A stretch of DNA of 64,000 bases from Aureispira anguillae (GTDB taxonomy: Bacteria > Bacteroidota > Bacteroidia > Chitinophagales > Saprospiraceae). Of this stretch, positions 19,301-28,546 are shown piece after piece (position 1 is the first letter of the stretch; every line of letters starts with the position of its first letter). The stretch lies in the NCBI RefSeq assembly GCF_026000115.1, contig NZ_AP026869.1, positions 1-64,000 on the forward strand. The letters run 5' to 3'. The notes under the pieces were generated by a model. It was not told the origin of the DNA. It made no database searches and was given only the letters and a program-made list of their open reading frames with translations. The position numbers and the translations under genes were made by a program.

Positions 19301-20038
19301 ACCCATCTTATTAATGCTGATACAAAAGATGACTTTACGGTATATGAGATTGACTTTAGTTCCAATAAGCATGATTTGACAACTGAAAGTTGGTGGTCTG
19401 GAGATTTGATTATAAAACATCCATATATTCCTATTTCATTGAATTCGACCAATCAAAATGATTTGATTACAGACTACTGTGCACATACAGGTAAATACAG
19501 TCTAAAATTAGTTAACACAAATTCAAATGACGATACCCATAAGTTTCCTTTAACAACATTGAAATTAAAAAATGCTAAGGATTATGTCTTTAGCGCATGG
19601 ATAAAAGTAGAAGAAAAGGGAAATCATCAACCTTTGCCTACTTATGCCAAAGCTAATAAAGGACAGAGAGGTGTAAGTATTTGTGGAACATTTATAGCTC
19701 CTTCTGGTCCTGTAATAGAAGGATGGCAAAAAATAGAAGGAACCTTCATCGCAAATGGAAGTAACGCATTTAGCATCAAAATAGGAATGGCTACAAGTCC
19801 AGATTTAAATGCTGATGGTTTTTACATAGATGATATTCGTATTTTTCCAGCAGATGGTAATATGGTTAGTTATGTTTATGATCCAATTACCTATAAATTG
19901 AAAGCGACATTGGATGATAATAATTATGCGACCTTCTATATCTACAATGCATCTGGAAGCTTAGTTTCTTCAAAGAAAGAAACAGAACGTGGAATTATTT
20001 CAATACAGGAATCAAGAAGTTATGTTAAACCTAATTAA
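13358..20038 (+). CDS. Giant secreted RHS-type protein (2226 aa)
   Basis: A 2226-aa secreted protein. The signal peptide runs to about residue 33. The segment after it (PEYTTFAPAGTTEMVNLFSG, then IPLLEVPG and a GLGWNINIGSMGR motif near 107) is the N-terminal signature seen in Bacteroidota RHS/YD-repeat proteins, resembling SpvB/TcB-type openings. The middle is long and beta-rich. About 1995-2170 resembles a carbohydrate-binding jelly roll (YSLKLVNTNSND, YVFSAWIKVEEKG, DGFYIDDIRIFP). The C-terminus has YD-like text (YVYDPITYKLKATLDDNN) but no RHS core or toxin. It probably partners the 2596-aa RHS protein, building or loading its shell (inference). 6 bp from the next gene. Confidence 0.75.
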   Translation: MSKARTMQRIACFFLVLMINQIVFPVAALALTAGPSQPEYTTFAPAGTTEMVNLFSGDFNYNIPLLEVPGSNGGYPINLFYNSVSSVDQEASWTGLGWNINIGSMGRSMRGLPDDFNGEKVSRKLDARRSETTRVGVSGGVEIGGIDLAKSLQMSLGFSLGINYVYNNYKGAGVSIDPMINLGLSVSGSKTYTYKPNLSLGMKISTIDAASANIGFSLGREKSETNKKVNENIAAVALNFNAVDGLSSLYVGSERLRINGNISFSKKSYTPPVSRPWTGSSFLWDLSFMGGGTVVYGKWGISGSYSTESFEDAGNWIGQAAYGYNYMQNAKVDNLLDFNREKDGVVHRYQRYLANPIMTYDVYNVAGQGISGVFRPHRSDYGFLNDPGLHYHIPGGSFGGEGGVLWEFGFNGAYNWKDVHVSSWPYISWVDFKEQQDNSLFEPFYYKMEGDVSAEKESTYDYLGTGDSKNQPMRLKREGFDYDKWQGGELLAEKNDGSGNPWYNNGGYETKVQWNQDKNHRANRKPRNVSIQQITNSELLDIQGDEVLNEYDIKYYDETSSSGAKNKTTYANAPTSDLSRPFNHQNAGFSILGQDGVRWNYALPVMNNDQIEAKFSVAPLDNCSKRVAVKMVDGDRDSIDYKPSDNTLRSNDYIDEQRLPAYAHTYLLTSVLGNDYADIDNTPGPSDGDAGYWMRTNYVKLSNNYQWRAPFVDAHYLQGFQNNVMDDLGAFTWGNREVYLPASIETNTHIAYFEVSRRYDARGAQHYIQNSTDATTNKVGAFSYKLDRILLYSKKEISDKGLANASTLKTVNFTYDYSLCKNALNNDNTATISSAENANIKNLNTASPLGKLTLKEVYFTYEDNDRGELSPYVFEYNPYNPNYTDDQTDRWGVYRENYLQSGYNTCDNMNLPYTKQDPSYKAELDQQISAWHLEKIKMPSGATLNIDMERDDYAYVQDAKATRMFNITSTHKTTPNQNLLVSYDPSDDDRYLQFQLEHPISTSSSNAQEQLNEYIEDLPEASREGVNYKQLYYKVLINLRNNTNETWEYVPGYAEIDKNSDHSDAIEFVPPTSGTNYTHARIRLKRSRLHSKWKQHHPISMRALKFLKDKLPDQMLAADLGGPPNALTNLDQMGESIKALFSGYFDYGLVSEGFSKHIQLGKSFIRLNTPDKIQYGGGARVKKIQLDDGWNPNETSTLGVVYDYTTKDENGAVVSSGVLENEVANGYDECAIRWAVVQEEVRDNQVKDIHDYLYPMNEAYHPGSSVGYSKVTVRSLASNYALEASKANDPSAYLASFNLPEGFGTTGETVYEYYTAKDFPVFTSKTSLDDTENNPWLSMFIQLLTMTRYDHYTGTQGYSIELNDMHGKTKKISTYGQKKDGRMSDELLTKVEYKYKTKKVVDFKRGKPNQEIAVLDSEAKVLVSDNPEGNALTETQLIGVDYDFFIDGREFLQTSGAAGLAFNTDGILWWPFPFPWPQYNYHENRARTSVANKIIKRTGILEEVQAFDGQATIITKNQVFDNQTGSPLLATVDNQLGGEIYNYSVPAYMAHDRMGAAAKNWGIVFEDVRFDASPVSSTGYYQVQTNYNHPNHEQWYEGDEFIIAAGFKKSKAIYMGQLYNDAVTPTKSHQFDVLDPSIMTGSAPIKVTLKNIRSGNRNLVGATIAQYSTVDTDGSGTANPLTNRTITNIVVPEVVEITVANNQASLVATNMSAPITQSKVNHVLSASGATFSDDWTLDNTNYCLDLASKNPFIKGTKGVWRAQNSYSYINDRKQEYLSGQDHDNEVDIRKSGTVDAVSLFNWKNPFIEYSSENRWIRTQDITKYQIGGTPVESRDVLGTYQATLYGYRNDLVIAQGVNTQYYEIGFEGFEEANQRGLLNDISNTTETLNSGHLDFLPKSTSCIATNAEQHENYKLTYPMAKPTNNKSYILVRKAYDTTNPIQLDATLHLKGLNKKQIVNGKIINQYPLNVTGSQRFKAPGLTHLINADTKDDFTVYEIDFSSNKHDLTTESWWSGDLIIKHPYIPISLNSTNQNDLITDYCAHTGKYSLKLVNTNSNDDTHKFPLTTLKLKNAKDYVFSAWIKVEEKGNHQPLPTYAKANKGQRGVSICGTFIAPSGPVIEGWQKIEGTFIANGSNAFSIKIGMATSPDLNADGFYIDDIRIFPADGNMVSYVYDPITYKLKATLDDNNYATFYIYNASGSLVSSKKETERGIISIQESRSYVKPN

Positions 20039-20044
20039 GAATCT

Positions 20045-20722
20045 ATGAGACTATTAATTTTAATATTAGCCTTTTCTGTTCAATGGGCATTGGGTCAATC
20101 GTTAAAAGATGATTTGGACAGAATGTATAAAGTTTATGAAAATCAATCAGATTTATATGCCAAAATCGAGAGTGTTGTCTATGAAGATGGAAATGAGAAG
20201 ATGACGAAAAAAATGACGATTAAAAAGAAAGGAGGGCAATATTTATATGAAATGGAAGAGCAATCAATGTTAATTAATGATAAATATCTAGTTGTTGTTG
20301 ATCATAGAAATAAACAAATTTCCTATGACAAATGGAGTGAACATCAAGCTAATATGCTAGCTAAAATGTATATTCCTCTAGGTAAAGATTTATTAGAAAA
20401 GTACCCTAAGACGGAATATCGAGGTGAAAAATCAGGCATTAGACAATATAGTTTATACAATGATAAAGTGCAAATGAGTCGGTTAGATATTTTTTTTGAC
20501 ACCAAAACAGGCTTAGTAAGTCAAACAAGGCATTATTATAACCCTAAATTGGTAAAAAATAATGTTTATATAGATATGCATTTTAAAGAAGTAGATACTC
20601 AACCCAATCTTTCAGATAATGCTTTTTCTGAGAAGCAATTTCTGAATATAACGTCTAAAGGAGTAACAGCAATAGATAAGTATAAAACTTATAAATTACA
20701 AGCCGCATTATCCTTTCAATAA
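20045..20722 (+). CDS. LolA-like periplasmic protein
   Basis: A 225-aa protein with a signal peptide (cleavage near ALGQS, residue 18). The mature part matches the pattern of LolA/LolB-like carriers: an amphipathic start helix (LKDDLDRMYKVYENQSDLYA), alternating strands with KGGQYLYEMEEQSMLINDK, and LDIFFDTKTGLVSQTRHYY. LolA-fold proteins carry lipids or lipoproteins across the periplasm. It sits 6 bp after one giant gene and 33 bp before the next. The assignment rests on fold pattern only; a DUF of unknown role is the alternative. Confidence 0.55.
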   Translation: MRLLILILAFSVQWALGQSLKDDLDRMYKVYENQSDLYAKIESVVYEDGNEKMTKKMTIKKKGGQYLYEMEEQSMLINDKYLVVVDHRNKQISYDKWSEHQANMLAKMYIPLGKDLLEKYPKTEYRGEKSGIRQYSLYNDKVQMSRLDIFFDTKTGLVSQTRHYYNPKLVKNNVYIDMHFKEVDTQPNLSDNAFSEKQFLNITSKGVTAIDKYKTYKLQAALSFQ

Positions 20723-20755
20723 ACCAACAAACCTAAAAACATAGAATTCTAGCTT

Positions 20756-23700
20756 ATGAAAGCATTAAATATAATTGGAAGTTTATTCTGTTTTATTCTT
20801 TTTGGGATGAACTCTACTTTTGCTCATGAAGTAGATTATATTGTAACTAAAGAAAAAAATTTAATATCAATCTCTAGCCAATTAGTTGTTACGAATCCTA
20901 ATTATATTAGTAATGATACTAATCGAGGAACTACCTATGTAGATCAACATAATGCTATTATCTCTCTTGTTTATGGTAGAGAAGACAAAACCGATATAGC
21001 AGGACAAGTTTGGGGCTATGAATTAACTTATGAATTAGTTAATTTAGATAACAATACCTCTATTGGAACTGGTACGGTTAAAATCTCGCATAGAGATAAT
21101 GAGGGAGTATATGAAAGTGCCAAAATTCATGAACAGGTATCTGGAAATATTAAACTACTTATCACAAATATTGTTACAAGTGGAACATCTACTGTTCCTG
21201 ATGATATTCGTTTAGAACTGACATTAAATGCAGAGCGTTATGATTATTTAGATGCTACATTACCAATTGCCCTTTCTTTGTCTGGAACTCCAAATAGTAA
21301 AGCTCAAACAGAAGCATTTTGGCCGTACATGGAGGGCGCTGAATACTATGAATTGGAATGGATGTATTGGGATATTAAGAATACAAAAACAATTCCTGCT
21401 GAGGATAAAATATTATTTGAGGAAGCAATACGAGTACAAACAGCAGACAATCATTATCAATTAGATATGATTTATCCTGCTGGTGTTGTTTATTTTAGAG
21501 TAAGACCCGTTGGTCGTTTTGTTCAAAATGGAGTAGATAATTCGATTGAAAAGCGAGGCAAATGGTCTGAAAGACAATTTGTTTCAATTACAACAGGATT
21601 TGAAAATACAAAGAACTGGTCTTTTTCTAGAGTTTATGCAGAGGATGGTAAACATAAACAATCTATTAGTTATTTTGATAATGGTTTGAAAGGAAGACAA
21701 TCGTTAACAAATTTAAGCAGTGAGGATATTACTATTGTTGCAGAATCTGTGTATGATGTAGAGAACAGATCTAGTTTCGCAATTATGCCAGTACCTGTTA
21801 AAAATAATGATATAACAGGACCTAATCTTCAATTTGGAGCAGGGCATTCTAATCATTTAATTACAACAGGTGGAGTAAATTATTCTCGTCTAAATTTTGA
21901 TAAGCACAATACATCTATAGCAAGTAGTATTCCAGCTTTGCCTAGTCATCATATTGCAAGCCAATATTACTCTAATGCCAATCCATTTAATGATCATATC
22001 CATCAAAATTATATTCCAGATGCAGAAGGTTTTCCCGTTGCTCAAGTCAAATATAAAAATGATGGGAGGGCTTATGTAAGAAAACAATCTGGTGTTGGAA
22101 AATTTTATCAGTTAGAAGAAGGGCGAGAAAGTGAATACTATTATATAACACCAACAACTACAGAACTACAAAGTTTATTTGGAAAGAATGTTGGTGAAGG
22201 TAAGTACTATAGAAAAAACTATGCTAAAGATGCGAATGGTCAACTAGCTGTAAGTTTTGTAGATCAAGCAGGGCAAACGATTGCTACTGCGTTGGCTGGA
22301 AATACGCCCAATAATGTTCATGCCTTGGATGGAACCGTTAAACAACGAACAGAAACATTAATGGGCAGCAATAGCTATTCCACAATCGGAACAAACGAAG
22401 TTAGTAATATTTCACATACCTTATTTTGTGAGGGAGTAAACGTTAATTATGATTTTGTTTATGATTTAGAGCAAGCAGTTAATGTAACCAATAATACTTT
22501 AGGCTTTTGTTTGGGGTGTAGTTATGAGTTAGAAGTAAAAATAGAAGATGAGGATGGGAATATTATACCTTGTAGTTTATTGGTTGCAAATCCTAATGCT
22601 ATTATTTCGTCAGGAGTACTAACCGCATCTTATTCTAGTGATCCCCAAGCCGCTTGTATTGGGACTAATTATGTTCCTAATGCCTCCGAAATAGAGTTTA
22701 GAACAGTATTACCTAAAGTTGGAACTTATACAGTATATAAGAAATTAACGGCAATACGACCTAGCTCAAATGATATATTGAATCAATTAATTACTAACAG
22801 TTCAGTGATTGATCAAACAACATTTATTAACAATTATATACAAGCTAATTTTGATTCAACAGAATGCACGGATTGTAGCAATGCAATGCGTCGTGAGTTA
22901 TGCCAACGGATGATTTTACAAGAAAATCCTGATTTAGATTTAACAGATACAACGGATTTACTTCTCCTTCAAACAATGATAGATACTTGCATGGCTGACA
23001 CCCTTTCTTGTGAAGAATTAATGGAATTAGATGCTTTGCTTAATATCATTGGTAAAAAAGATTGTGAAGCAATGCTAGGAGAAATGAAATTACAATTATC
23101 TCCTGGTGGATGTTTATATGAAGGCGGTTTTTATACTCAAGCATTGAATGATATTAATTGGAGTATTCCTGATATATTTGATTATTCAACTAACACAACT
23201 ATTACAGATGATGCAACAGCTGTAGGGTTAATAGAAGATGATAATACATGGCAATCTAGTTGGATAGATGATTTAGTAGTTTTGCATCCAGAATATTGTC
23301 GTTATCAGGCTTGTATTAATGACCCAATTGTATCGGATAGTAAGTATTTTGATTATGACTTAGCCAGTTATCAAACTTGGCATGAAGCAGGTACGGCTTT
23401 AGGTTTAAATGTATCGAATCCAACCACAGATACAGATAAACGAGCTATCATTACTGCTCTAATTAGTCAAGATCCTTTTATCAGTAGTTTAACCACAAGC
23501 CCTAATCCATTAACTACTATATTTTCTAATTACTGCACGAATCAATGTGCTTTAATCACTCAACCTTGTAATTGTAGTTGTAGTGATATTATTTGTTTTT
23601 TAGAAAGTGGAGGACCTTTATCTACCGCAGCACCTACTACAGAATCAGAACATTGGGATATGTTTAGAGGTATTTATGCAAGTAATAAACAACAATTACT

Positions 23701-26700
23701 TTATGATGAACAGTGTGATTTAGACTTACCTGGGAATTATGTTTTCCCTGACTTAAATTGCCAAGAAATTACAGGAGAACGATTAGTAGATTTAAATGGA
23801 ACAACAGTTGGTGTTTTAAGCGGTATTAATACAATTGATGATTTGGCAGCCCTCGTTAATTCTAATATATTAGGAAATGATACAGCCAATTCTTCTTCTA
23901 TGTGTAATCAACTTTGTGAAGCAAGAGCTGATGGTTGGATTGATCAAATGTGCCCAGGGTTAGCAGCAGCAGCAGCTAGTCCTAATTCCCCAATAAAGGT
24001 TATTTATGATAATATTCGTTCTCAATTAATTAATTATTGTATAGCTGGTTGTGGAACAACAACAGCGCCAACAATTCCTACTGGCAATCCATATTTGGCA
24101 AATCCACTAGGGCACTTAATTGCCGAAGATTTAACAAAACCACCATTCTCAACTCCTAATATAGGAGTTATTGCCTTGTTAGATTATCTACAAAACAATC
24201 ATAATTTATGTGGGACTGGAGGAGGAGCTAGTTTATTAACGAATATTTCAGTCAATCATAATACCGTTTATCAACTCAATATTACGTACAACAACGTATA
24301 TGCAAATCTCCCAGTGCAAAACCCTAAATGCTCTCTATTAAATGATCTTTTTGTAACAATGAATGATCATTTATTTCCATTAGTATTTAGTCAGACAGGA
24401 GGCTCACAACCCAGTAGTCGTCATTTTAACCATATCAATGTTCCTTCTCTTCCAACTCAACTTGCAGCGGACTTAATAGGCATACCTTCCAAAGAACAAC
24501 ATGGTAGCCAAGCTGTGGGAACAATTGTTACAGAAGCTAATAATGATATTCCTTATTTCCAAAATACCCTATCAGTAGTAGATGTGAATAACACGGCTAT
24601 ATATGATAATGCAGGAAACTGGATTGGATACGATAGATTCATTCAATTTATAGCAAAAGAAAGTTTTGATGATCCTTGTGGAGATGAATTAGGAATTGAA
24701 TTTCTTGCCTCAGGAAGTAGAGAGCCTGTTAACCCTTTAGAAATTATTTCTATTGGAAATTACGATTGTCTAACAAATACCGTTAATCTAGTAATCACAG
24801 ATCAAAGTTGTAGTTACCCAAACAATAATCCAAGTCTAAATGCAACAGCTTGTAGCGGCACAGGAACAAAAACAATTACAGCATTCGTTCGAGTAAATAC
24901 TGTTCCTTGTACCCCTTCTTGGGAAATTATTGGGGATAGTACTTGGGTGCCGATTGTAAATACTGTAAGTGTTAATTCTACCTTAGCACAAGAACAATGT
25001 GATTCTGCACAGGTTTGGGAGTTAACTCAAGAAGCACAAATCGCTTATCAAAATTATTTGAATAGTGTTGTTAATCAAATCTTGAATAATGCAACTTGTT
25101 TACCCGTACAAGAACGATTTACCGTATCTTATTCTTCTACAGAACAACATTATACACTTTATTATTATGATGAAGCAGGTAATTTAGTACAAACATTACC
25201 TCCAGCGGCGGTATTCCCGTTAAATATGGATGATCCTGCTCATTTTGACCTAACAACAGGAGAAATCCAACCCAATGTCCATCCAAATCATAATTATGAT
25301 TTGTTTACAACATATACTTACAATACTTTGGGACAGGTCACCTCTCAAAATTCTCCCGATGGAGGTTTGACGAAATTTTACTATGATTATGCTCAACGCT
25401 TGCGTTTGTCACAAAATGCAAAACAAGCACCTACTGCGAATGTTGCCAACACCTATGGTCAAGGTGGAGATTACGCTTACTCTAAATTTGATAAACAGGG
25501 AAGAATTACTGAAGTAGGGCGATTAGAAAATTATGCTGTAGATCTAGAAGAGCTAAATAATATTAATTTTCCTCAAGCAAATGTATATCAATTAAGCGAA
25601 CAAACATTTACAGAATATGATAATGCTTCAAATCATGGAAGCCTAAATCAAAATAATTTACGAAGTAGGGTGTCAAGGTCTTATAATGAACAGATTGCTA
25701 CTTATTATGATTATGATATCCATGGTAATGTAAAAAAGATACAACATCAAATTAAACAATTTGGTGTAACAGAAATAGAATATGACTATGATTTAATAAC
25801 AGGAAATGTCAATCAAGTTGCCTTTCAAAAAGGAGCAAAAGATCAGTTTTTTCATCAATATAAATATGACGCTGATAATCGTTTGATAAAAGCATTAACA
25901 AGTAAAAATGGTTATTTATGGGATACAGATGCCCGTTATTTTTACTATGCTCATGGTCCATTAGCTAGGGTAGAAGTTGGAGAGGATAAAGTTCAAGGGA
26001 TGGATTATTATTACAATCTTCAGGGATGGATAAAAGGAGTTAACAATAGTACTAAAGAAACGGATTTAGGAAAGGATGGAGATTATCAAACTACTTATCC
26101 CTCAATTAACAAAAATAAATGGTTTGGTAAAGACGAGTATGCTTATTATTTAGGCTATCATAGAGCGGATTATAAAGCTATTGGTGGCGCTATTTTAGGA
26201 AGGATGGAGCATAATGCAACTAGTATTTTTGATAATGATTTGCGTACTGCTGCTGCAACGGGTGCTAATACAAAAGGTTTATTTAATGGAAATATAGCCT
26301 TTATGATTACCCATATACCTGAACTAGCAACTCAAACCAATAGTGCTACCAATGCGATGGTATACCAATATGATGCATTGCATCGTATCAAACAGGGACG
26401 ATCCTATCACTATAATACTACTAGTTCTGCTTGGGTCAAGGATGCTTCTAATGAAAAGTTTGACACAGAATACACCTATGATAAAAATGGTAATATTCAA
26501 GATTTAGTTCGTTATAATAAGGGGGTATTAATCGACGAATTGCATTATAATTATGCAACAATTACAGTCCCTAATACAACCAATCCCAATCGTACAGGAC
26601 GATTATTCAATCAATTGACACATGTTGATGATGGAGTAGCTGCCGTTACGGTTGGGGATATTGAAGATCAAGGAGTAAACACTTATCAATATGATCCTGT

Positions 26701-28546
26701 AGGGAATTTAACATCTGATGCTTCACAGAATATTCTAGCAGGTGGAATTGAGTGGAATTTAATGAATAAAATTGATCGAGTATCTTATGATCCAAGTACT
26801 GGAAAAACACCTTTAGAGTTCACTTATGATGCTAGTGGTAGCCGTTTAACCAAAACATCTATTGTAAATGATGATCGAATTACGACCGTTTATATTCGAG
26901 ATGCTGGTGGTAATATTATGGCGACTTATGAGATGGTTGATGAACAACGTACTAATATAGGGGAAACACCAGAATCATTCCCAGCTAATTCGTCTGTTTA
27001 TGCAAAGAAACTAAAAGAGACCGTTTTGTATGGAGCTGCTCGTTTAGGAGTACGGAAATTTGATACAGATTGGGATAGTTATTTAGAAATAGAGGAAGAA
27101 CCTAAAGAGATGTCTGAAAGATTAGTTATCTTAGCAGGTATGACGTGGGTTGATGAATCTACTCGTGGAGACAAGTTCTATGAAAGTAGTAACCATTTGG
27201 GGAATGTGTTGGTAACGTTCAGTGATAAGAAACTTGGAAAAGTCATTAGCATGATCTCAACCAAAGCAGATTACTATGAGAGTATAGTAACAACAGCAAG
27301 TGACTATTATCCCTTTGGTTGGCAAATGCCAAACAGAAAGCTGAATGTTGAGAATTACTCCTTTGGCTTTAATGGGCAGATTACAGACTCTGAATGGATG
27401 GGCGGGCAGTCCGTTGCTTTTGAGTTTAGAACGCAGGACGCACGACTTGGACGTTTTCTTTCTACTGATCCACTCACAGCTACTACGCCTTGGGAAACGC
27501 CTTATGCTTTTGCGGCTAACTCGCCTGTTGCTTTAATAGATTGGTTGGGTTTAAAAGCAGGCGGACCAGGAGATCCTCCTAAACAAGGAGAATCAATAAA
27601 AGGAGATGATGGTCAGCCAATACTTGATAGTAATGGAAAACCTATTTTGGCTAGTGGAGATGGAATGGCAGAAGTAGTTGCCAATCAAAAAATAGCAGTT
27701 GATCCATTAATATTGGATGGTGCAAAGCCATTAAGACCTAGCTCTACTGGAAGTATAAGAGTAACAGAAACAATTTCTCGTCCTTCAATGGATATAGGCA
27801 AAGACGCCCTTCCAATACTAGAAACGGGATCGCTTATTGGTGACATCGCTTTAGGAGAAATAGTTCCAATAGTCGATGTTGCTAATATGGGAATAGAGCT
27901 TTATAACGGGAACTATTTTGAAGCTTCATTGCATGGCATAGGAATAATACCTGTAGTAGGAGGAGTTCTTTCTAAATATGGTAGAGCTCTTAGGAGTACA
28001 TTAACAGCACCAGCACTGCATGCAATGTCTGATGTTATTGGTAGACAGTCTGATGAAGTGTTTGGTTATTGGGAAAATACTCAAAGTTTACTTGTACATA
28101 TTAACCATCCAGAAGGAGTAGATAGTTATATAAAGCGAGGATGGACTAACTGCTGGTTGTGTACAGATCTAGGGGCAGATATGCTTATTAATAATCGAGG
28201 TTGGGGTAGAGTTGCAGATAATACTCCTGGTTTTAATATGGAATTACTTGATTTCCATTATAGAGGATTATATCCAAATAAAGGAAGAATGACAAAAACA
28301 TGGGAATTGATGTCTGATACTGAAAATAGTTTACTAAAAAAATATAACCATAATGATATGTTTGCTGTATTTGTTCCTGGTCATGTTGCGTTAGGGCAAC
28401 TTCGTTATGGTCAATTGAGAATTCTAGAAATTCAGGATTTTAAAGGTTTTCCTGCTGGAATGAATCCTACCAAATGGGCAAAGAAGGCAAGGCAAACAAA
28501 TTTAACTAAATATCAATTTTTAGGCACAAGAAATGTTCATTGGTAA
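20756..28546 (+). CDS. RHS polymorphic toxin with papain-like C-terminus
   Basis: A 2596-aa secreted RHS protein. Signal peptide about 1-23. About 600-1400 is cysteine-rich, with many CxxC-like pairs (LGFCLGCS, CTDCSN, CNCSCSD). YD repeats begin near 1470 (YYYDEAGNLVQT) and continue to about 2080. The RHS-associated core is near 2200-2262 (YSFGFNGQ, GRFLSTDPLTATTPWETPYA, DWLGLKAGG). The variable C-terminus has NCWLCTDLGADM with Cys near 2466, FVPGHVALGQL with His near 2543, and LEIQD near 2559: a Cys-His-Asp papain-like toxin layout (Tox-PL type deamidase or protease). Its stop overlaps the immunity ATG (TAATG). Confidence 0.85.
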   Translation: MKALNIIGSLFCFILFGMNSTFAHEVDYIVTKEKNLISISSQLVVTNPNYISNDTNRGTTYVDQHNAIISLVYGREDKTDIAGQVWGYELTYELVNLDNNTSIGTGTVKISHRDNEGVYESAKIHEQVSGNIKLLITNIVTSGTSTVPDDIRLELTLNAERYDYLDATLPIALSLSGTPNSKAQTEAFWPYMEGAEYYELEWMYWDIKNTKTIPAEDKILFEEAIRVQTADNHYQLDMIYPAGVVYFRVRPVGRFVQNGVDNSIEKRGKWSERQFVSITTGFENTKNWSFSRVYAEDGKHKQSISYFDNGLKGRQSLTNLSSEDITIVAESVYDVENRSSFAIMPVPVKNNDITGPNLQFGAGHSNHLITTGGVNYSRLNFDKHNTSIASSIPALPSHHIASQYYSNANPFNDHIHQNYIPDAEGFPVAQVKYKNDGRAYVRKQSGVGKFYQLEEGRESEYYYITPTTTELQSLFGKNVGEGKYYRKNYAKDANGQLAVSFVDQAGQTIATALAGNTPNNVHALDGTVKQRTETLMGSNSYSTIGTNEVSNISHTLFCEGVNVNYDFVYDLEQAVNVTNNTLGFCLGCSYELEVKIEDEDGNIIPCSLLVANPNAIISSGVLTASYSSDPQAACIGTNYVPNASEIEFRTVLPKVGTYTVYKKLTAIRPSSNDILNQLITNSSVIDQTTFINNYIQANFDSTECTDCSNAMRRELCQRMILQENPDLDLTDTTDLLLLQTMIDTCMADTLSCEELMELDALLNIIGKKDCEAMLGEMKLQLSPGGCLYEGGFYTQALNDINWSIPDIFDYSTNTTITDDATAVGLIEDDNTWQSSWIDDLVVLHPEYCRYQACINDPIVSDSKYFDYDLASYQTWHEAGTALGLNVSNPTTDTDKRAIITALISQDPFISSLTTSPNPLTTIFSNYCTNQCALITQPCNCSCSDIICFLESGGPLSTAAPTTESEHWDMFRGIYASNKQQLLYDEQCDLDLPGNYVFPDLNCQEITGERLVDLNGTTVGVLSGINTIDDLAALVNSNILGNDTANSSSMCNQLCEARADGWIDQMCPGLAAAAASPNSPIKVIYDNIRSQLINYCIAGCGTTTAPTIPTGNPYLANPLGHLIAEDLTKPPFSTPNIGVIALLDYLQNNHNLCGTGGGASLLTNISVNHNTVYQLNITYNNVYANLPVQNPKCSLLNDLFVTMNDHLFPLVFSQTGGSQPSSRHFNHINVPSLPTQLAADLIGIPSKEQHGSQAVGTIVTEANNDIPYFQNTLSVVDVNNTAIYDNAGNWIGYDRFIQFIAKESFDDPCGDELGIEFLASGSREPVNPLEIISIGNYDCLTNTVNLVITDQSCSYPNNNPSLNATACSGTGTKTITAFVRVNTVPCTPSWEIIGDSTWVPIVNTVSVNSTLAQEQCDSAQVWELTQEAQIAYQNYLNSVVNQILNNATCLPVQERFTVSYSSTEQHYTLYYYDEAGNLVQTLPPAAVFPLNMDDPAHFDLTTGEIQPNVHPNHNYDLFTTYTYNTLGQVTSQNSPDGGLTKFYYDYAQRLRLSQNAKQAPTANVANTYGQGGDYAYSKFDKQGRITEVGRLENYAVDLEELNNINFPQANVYQLSEQTFTEYDNASNHGSLNQNNLRSRVSRSYNEQIATYYDYDIHGNVKKIQHQIKQFGVTEIEYDYDLITGNVNQVAFQKGAKDQFFHQYKYDADNRLIKALTSKNGYLWDTDARYFYYAHGPLARVEVGEDKVQGMDYYYNLQGWIKGVNNSTKETDLGKDGDYQTTYPSINKNKWFGKDEYAYYLGYHRADYKAIGGAILGRMEHNATSIFDNDLRTAAATGANTKGLFNGNIAFMITHIPELATQTNSATNAMVYQYDALHRIKQGRSYHYNTTSSAWVKDASNEKFDTEYTYDKNGNIQDLVRYNKGVLIDELHYNYATITVPNTTNPNRTGRLFNQLTHVDDGVAAVTVGDIEDQGVNTYQYDPVGNLTSDASQNILAGGIEWNLMNKIDRVSYDPSTGKTPLEFTYDASGSRLTKTSIVNDDRITTVYIRDAGGNIMATYEMVDEQRTNIGETPESFPANSSVYAKKLKETVLYGAARLGVRKFDTDWDSYLEIEEEPKEMSERLVILAGMTWVDESTRGDKFYESSNHLGNVLVTFSDKKLGKVISMISTKADYYESIVTTASDYYPFGWQMPNRKLNVENYSFGFNGQITDSEWMGGQSVAFEFRTQDARLGRFLSTDPLTATTPWETPYAFAANSPVALIDWLGLKAGGPGDPPKQGESIKGDDGQPILDSNGKPILASGDGMAEVVANQKIAVDPLILDGAKPLRPSSTGSIRVTETISRPSMDIGKDALPILETGSLIGDIALGEIVPIVDVANMGIELYNGNYFEASLHGIGIIPVVGGVLSKYGRALRSTLTAPALHAMSDVIGRQSDEVFGYWENTQSLLVHINHPEGVDSYIKRGWTNCWLCTDLGADMLINNRGWGRVADNTPGFNMELLDFHYRGLYPNKGRMTKTWELMSDTENSLLKKYNHNDMFAVFVPGHVALGQLRYGQLRILEIQDFKGFPAGMNPTKWAKKARQTNLTKYQFLGTRNVHW

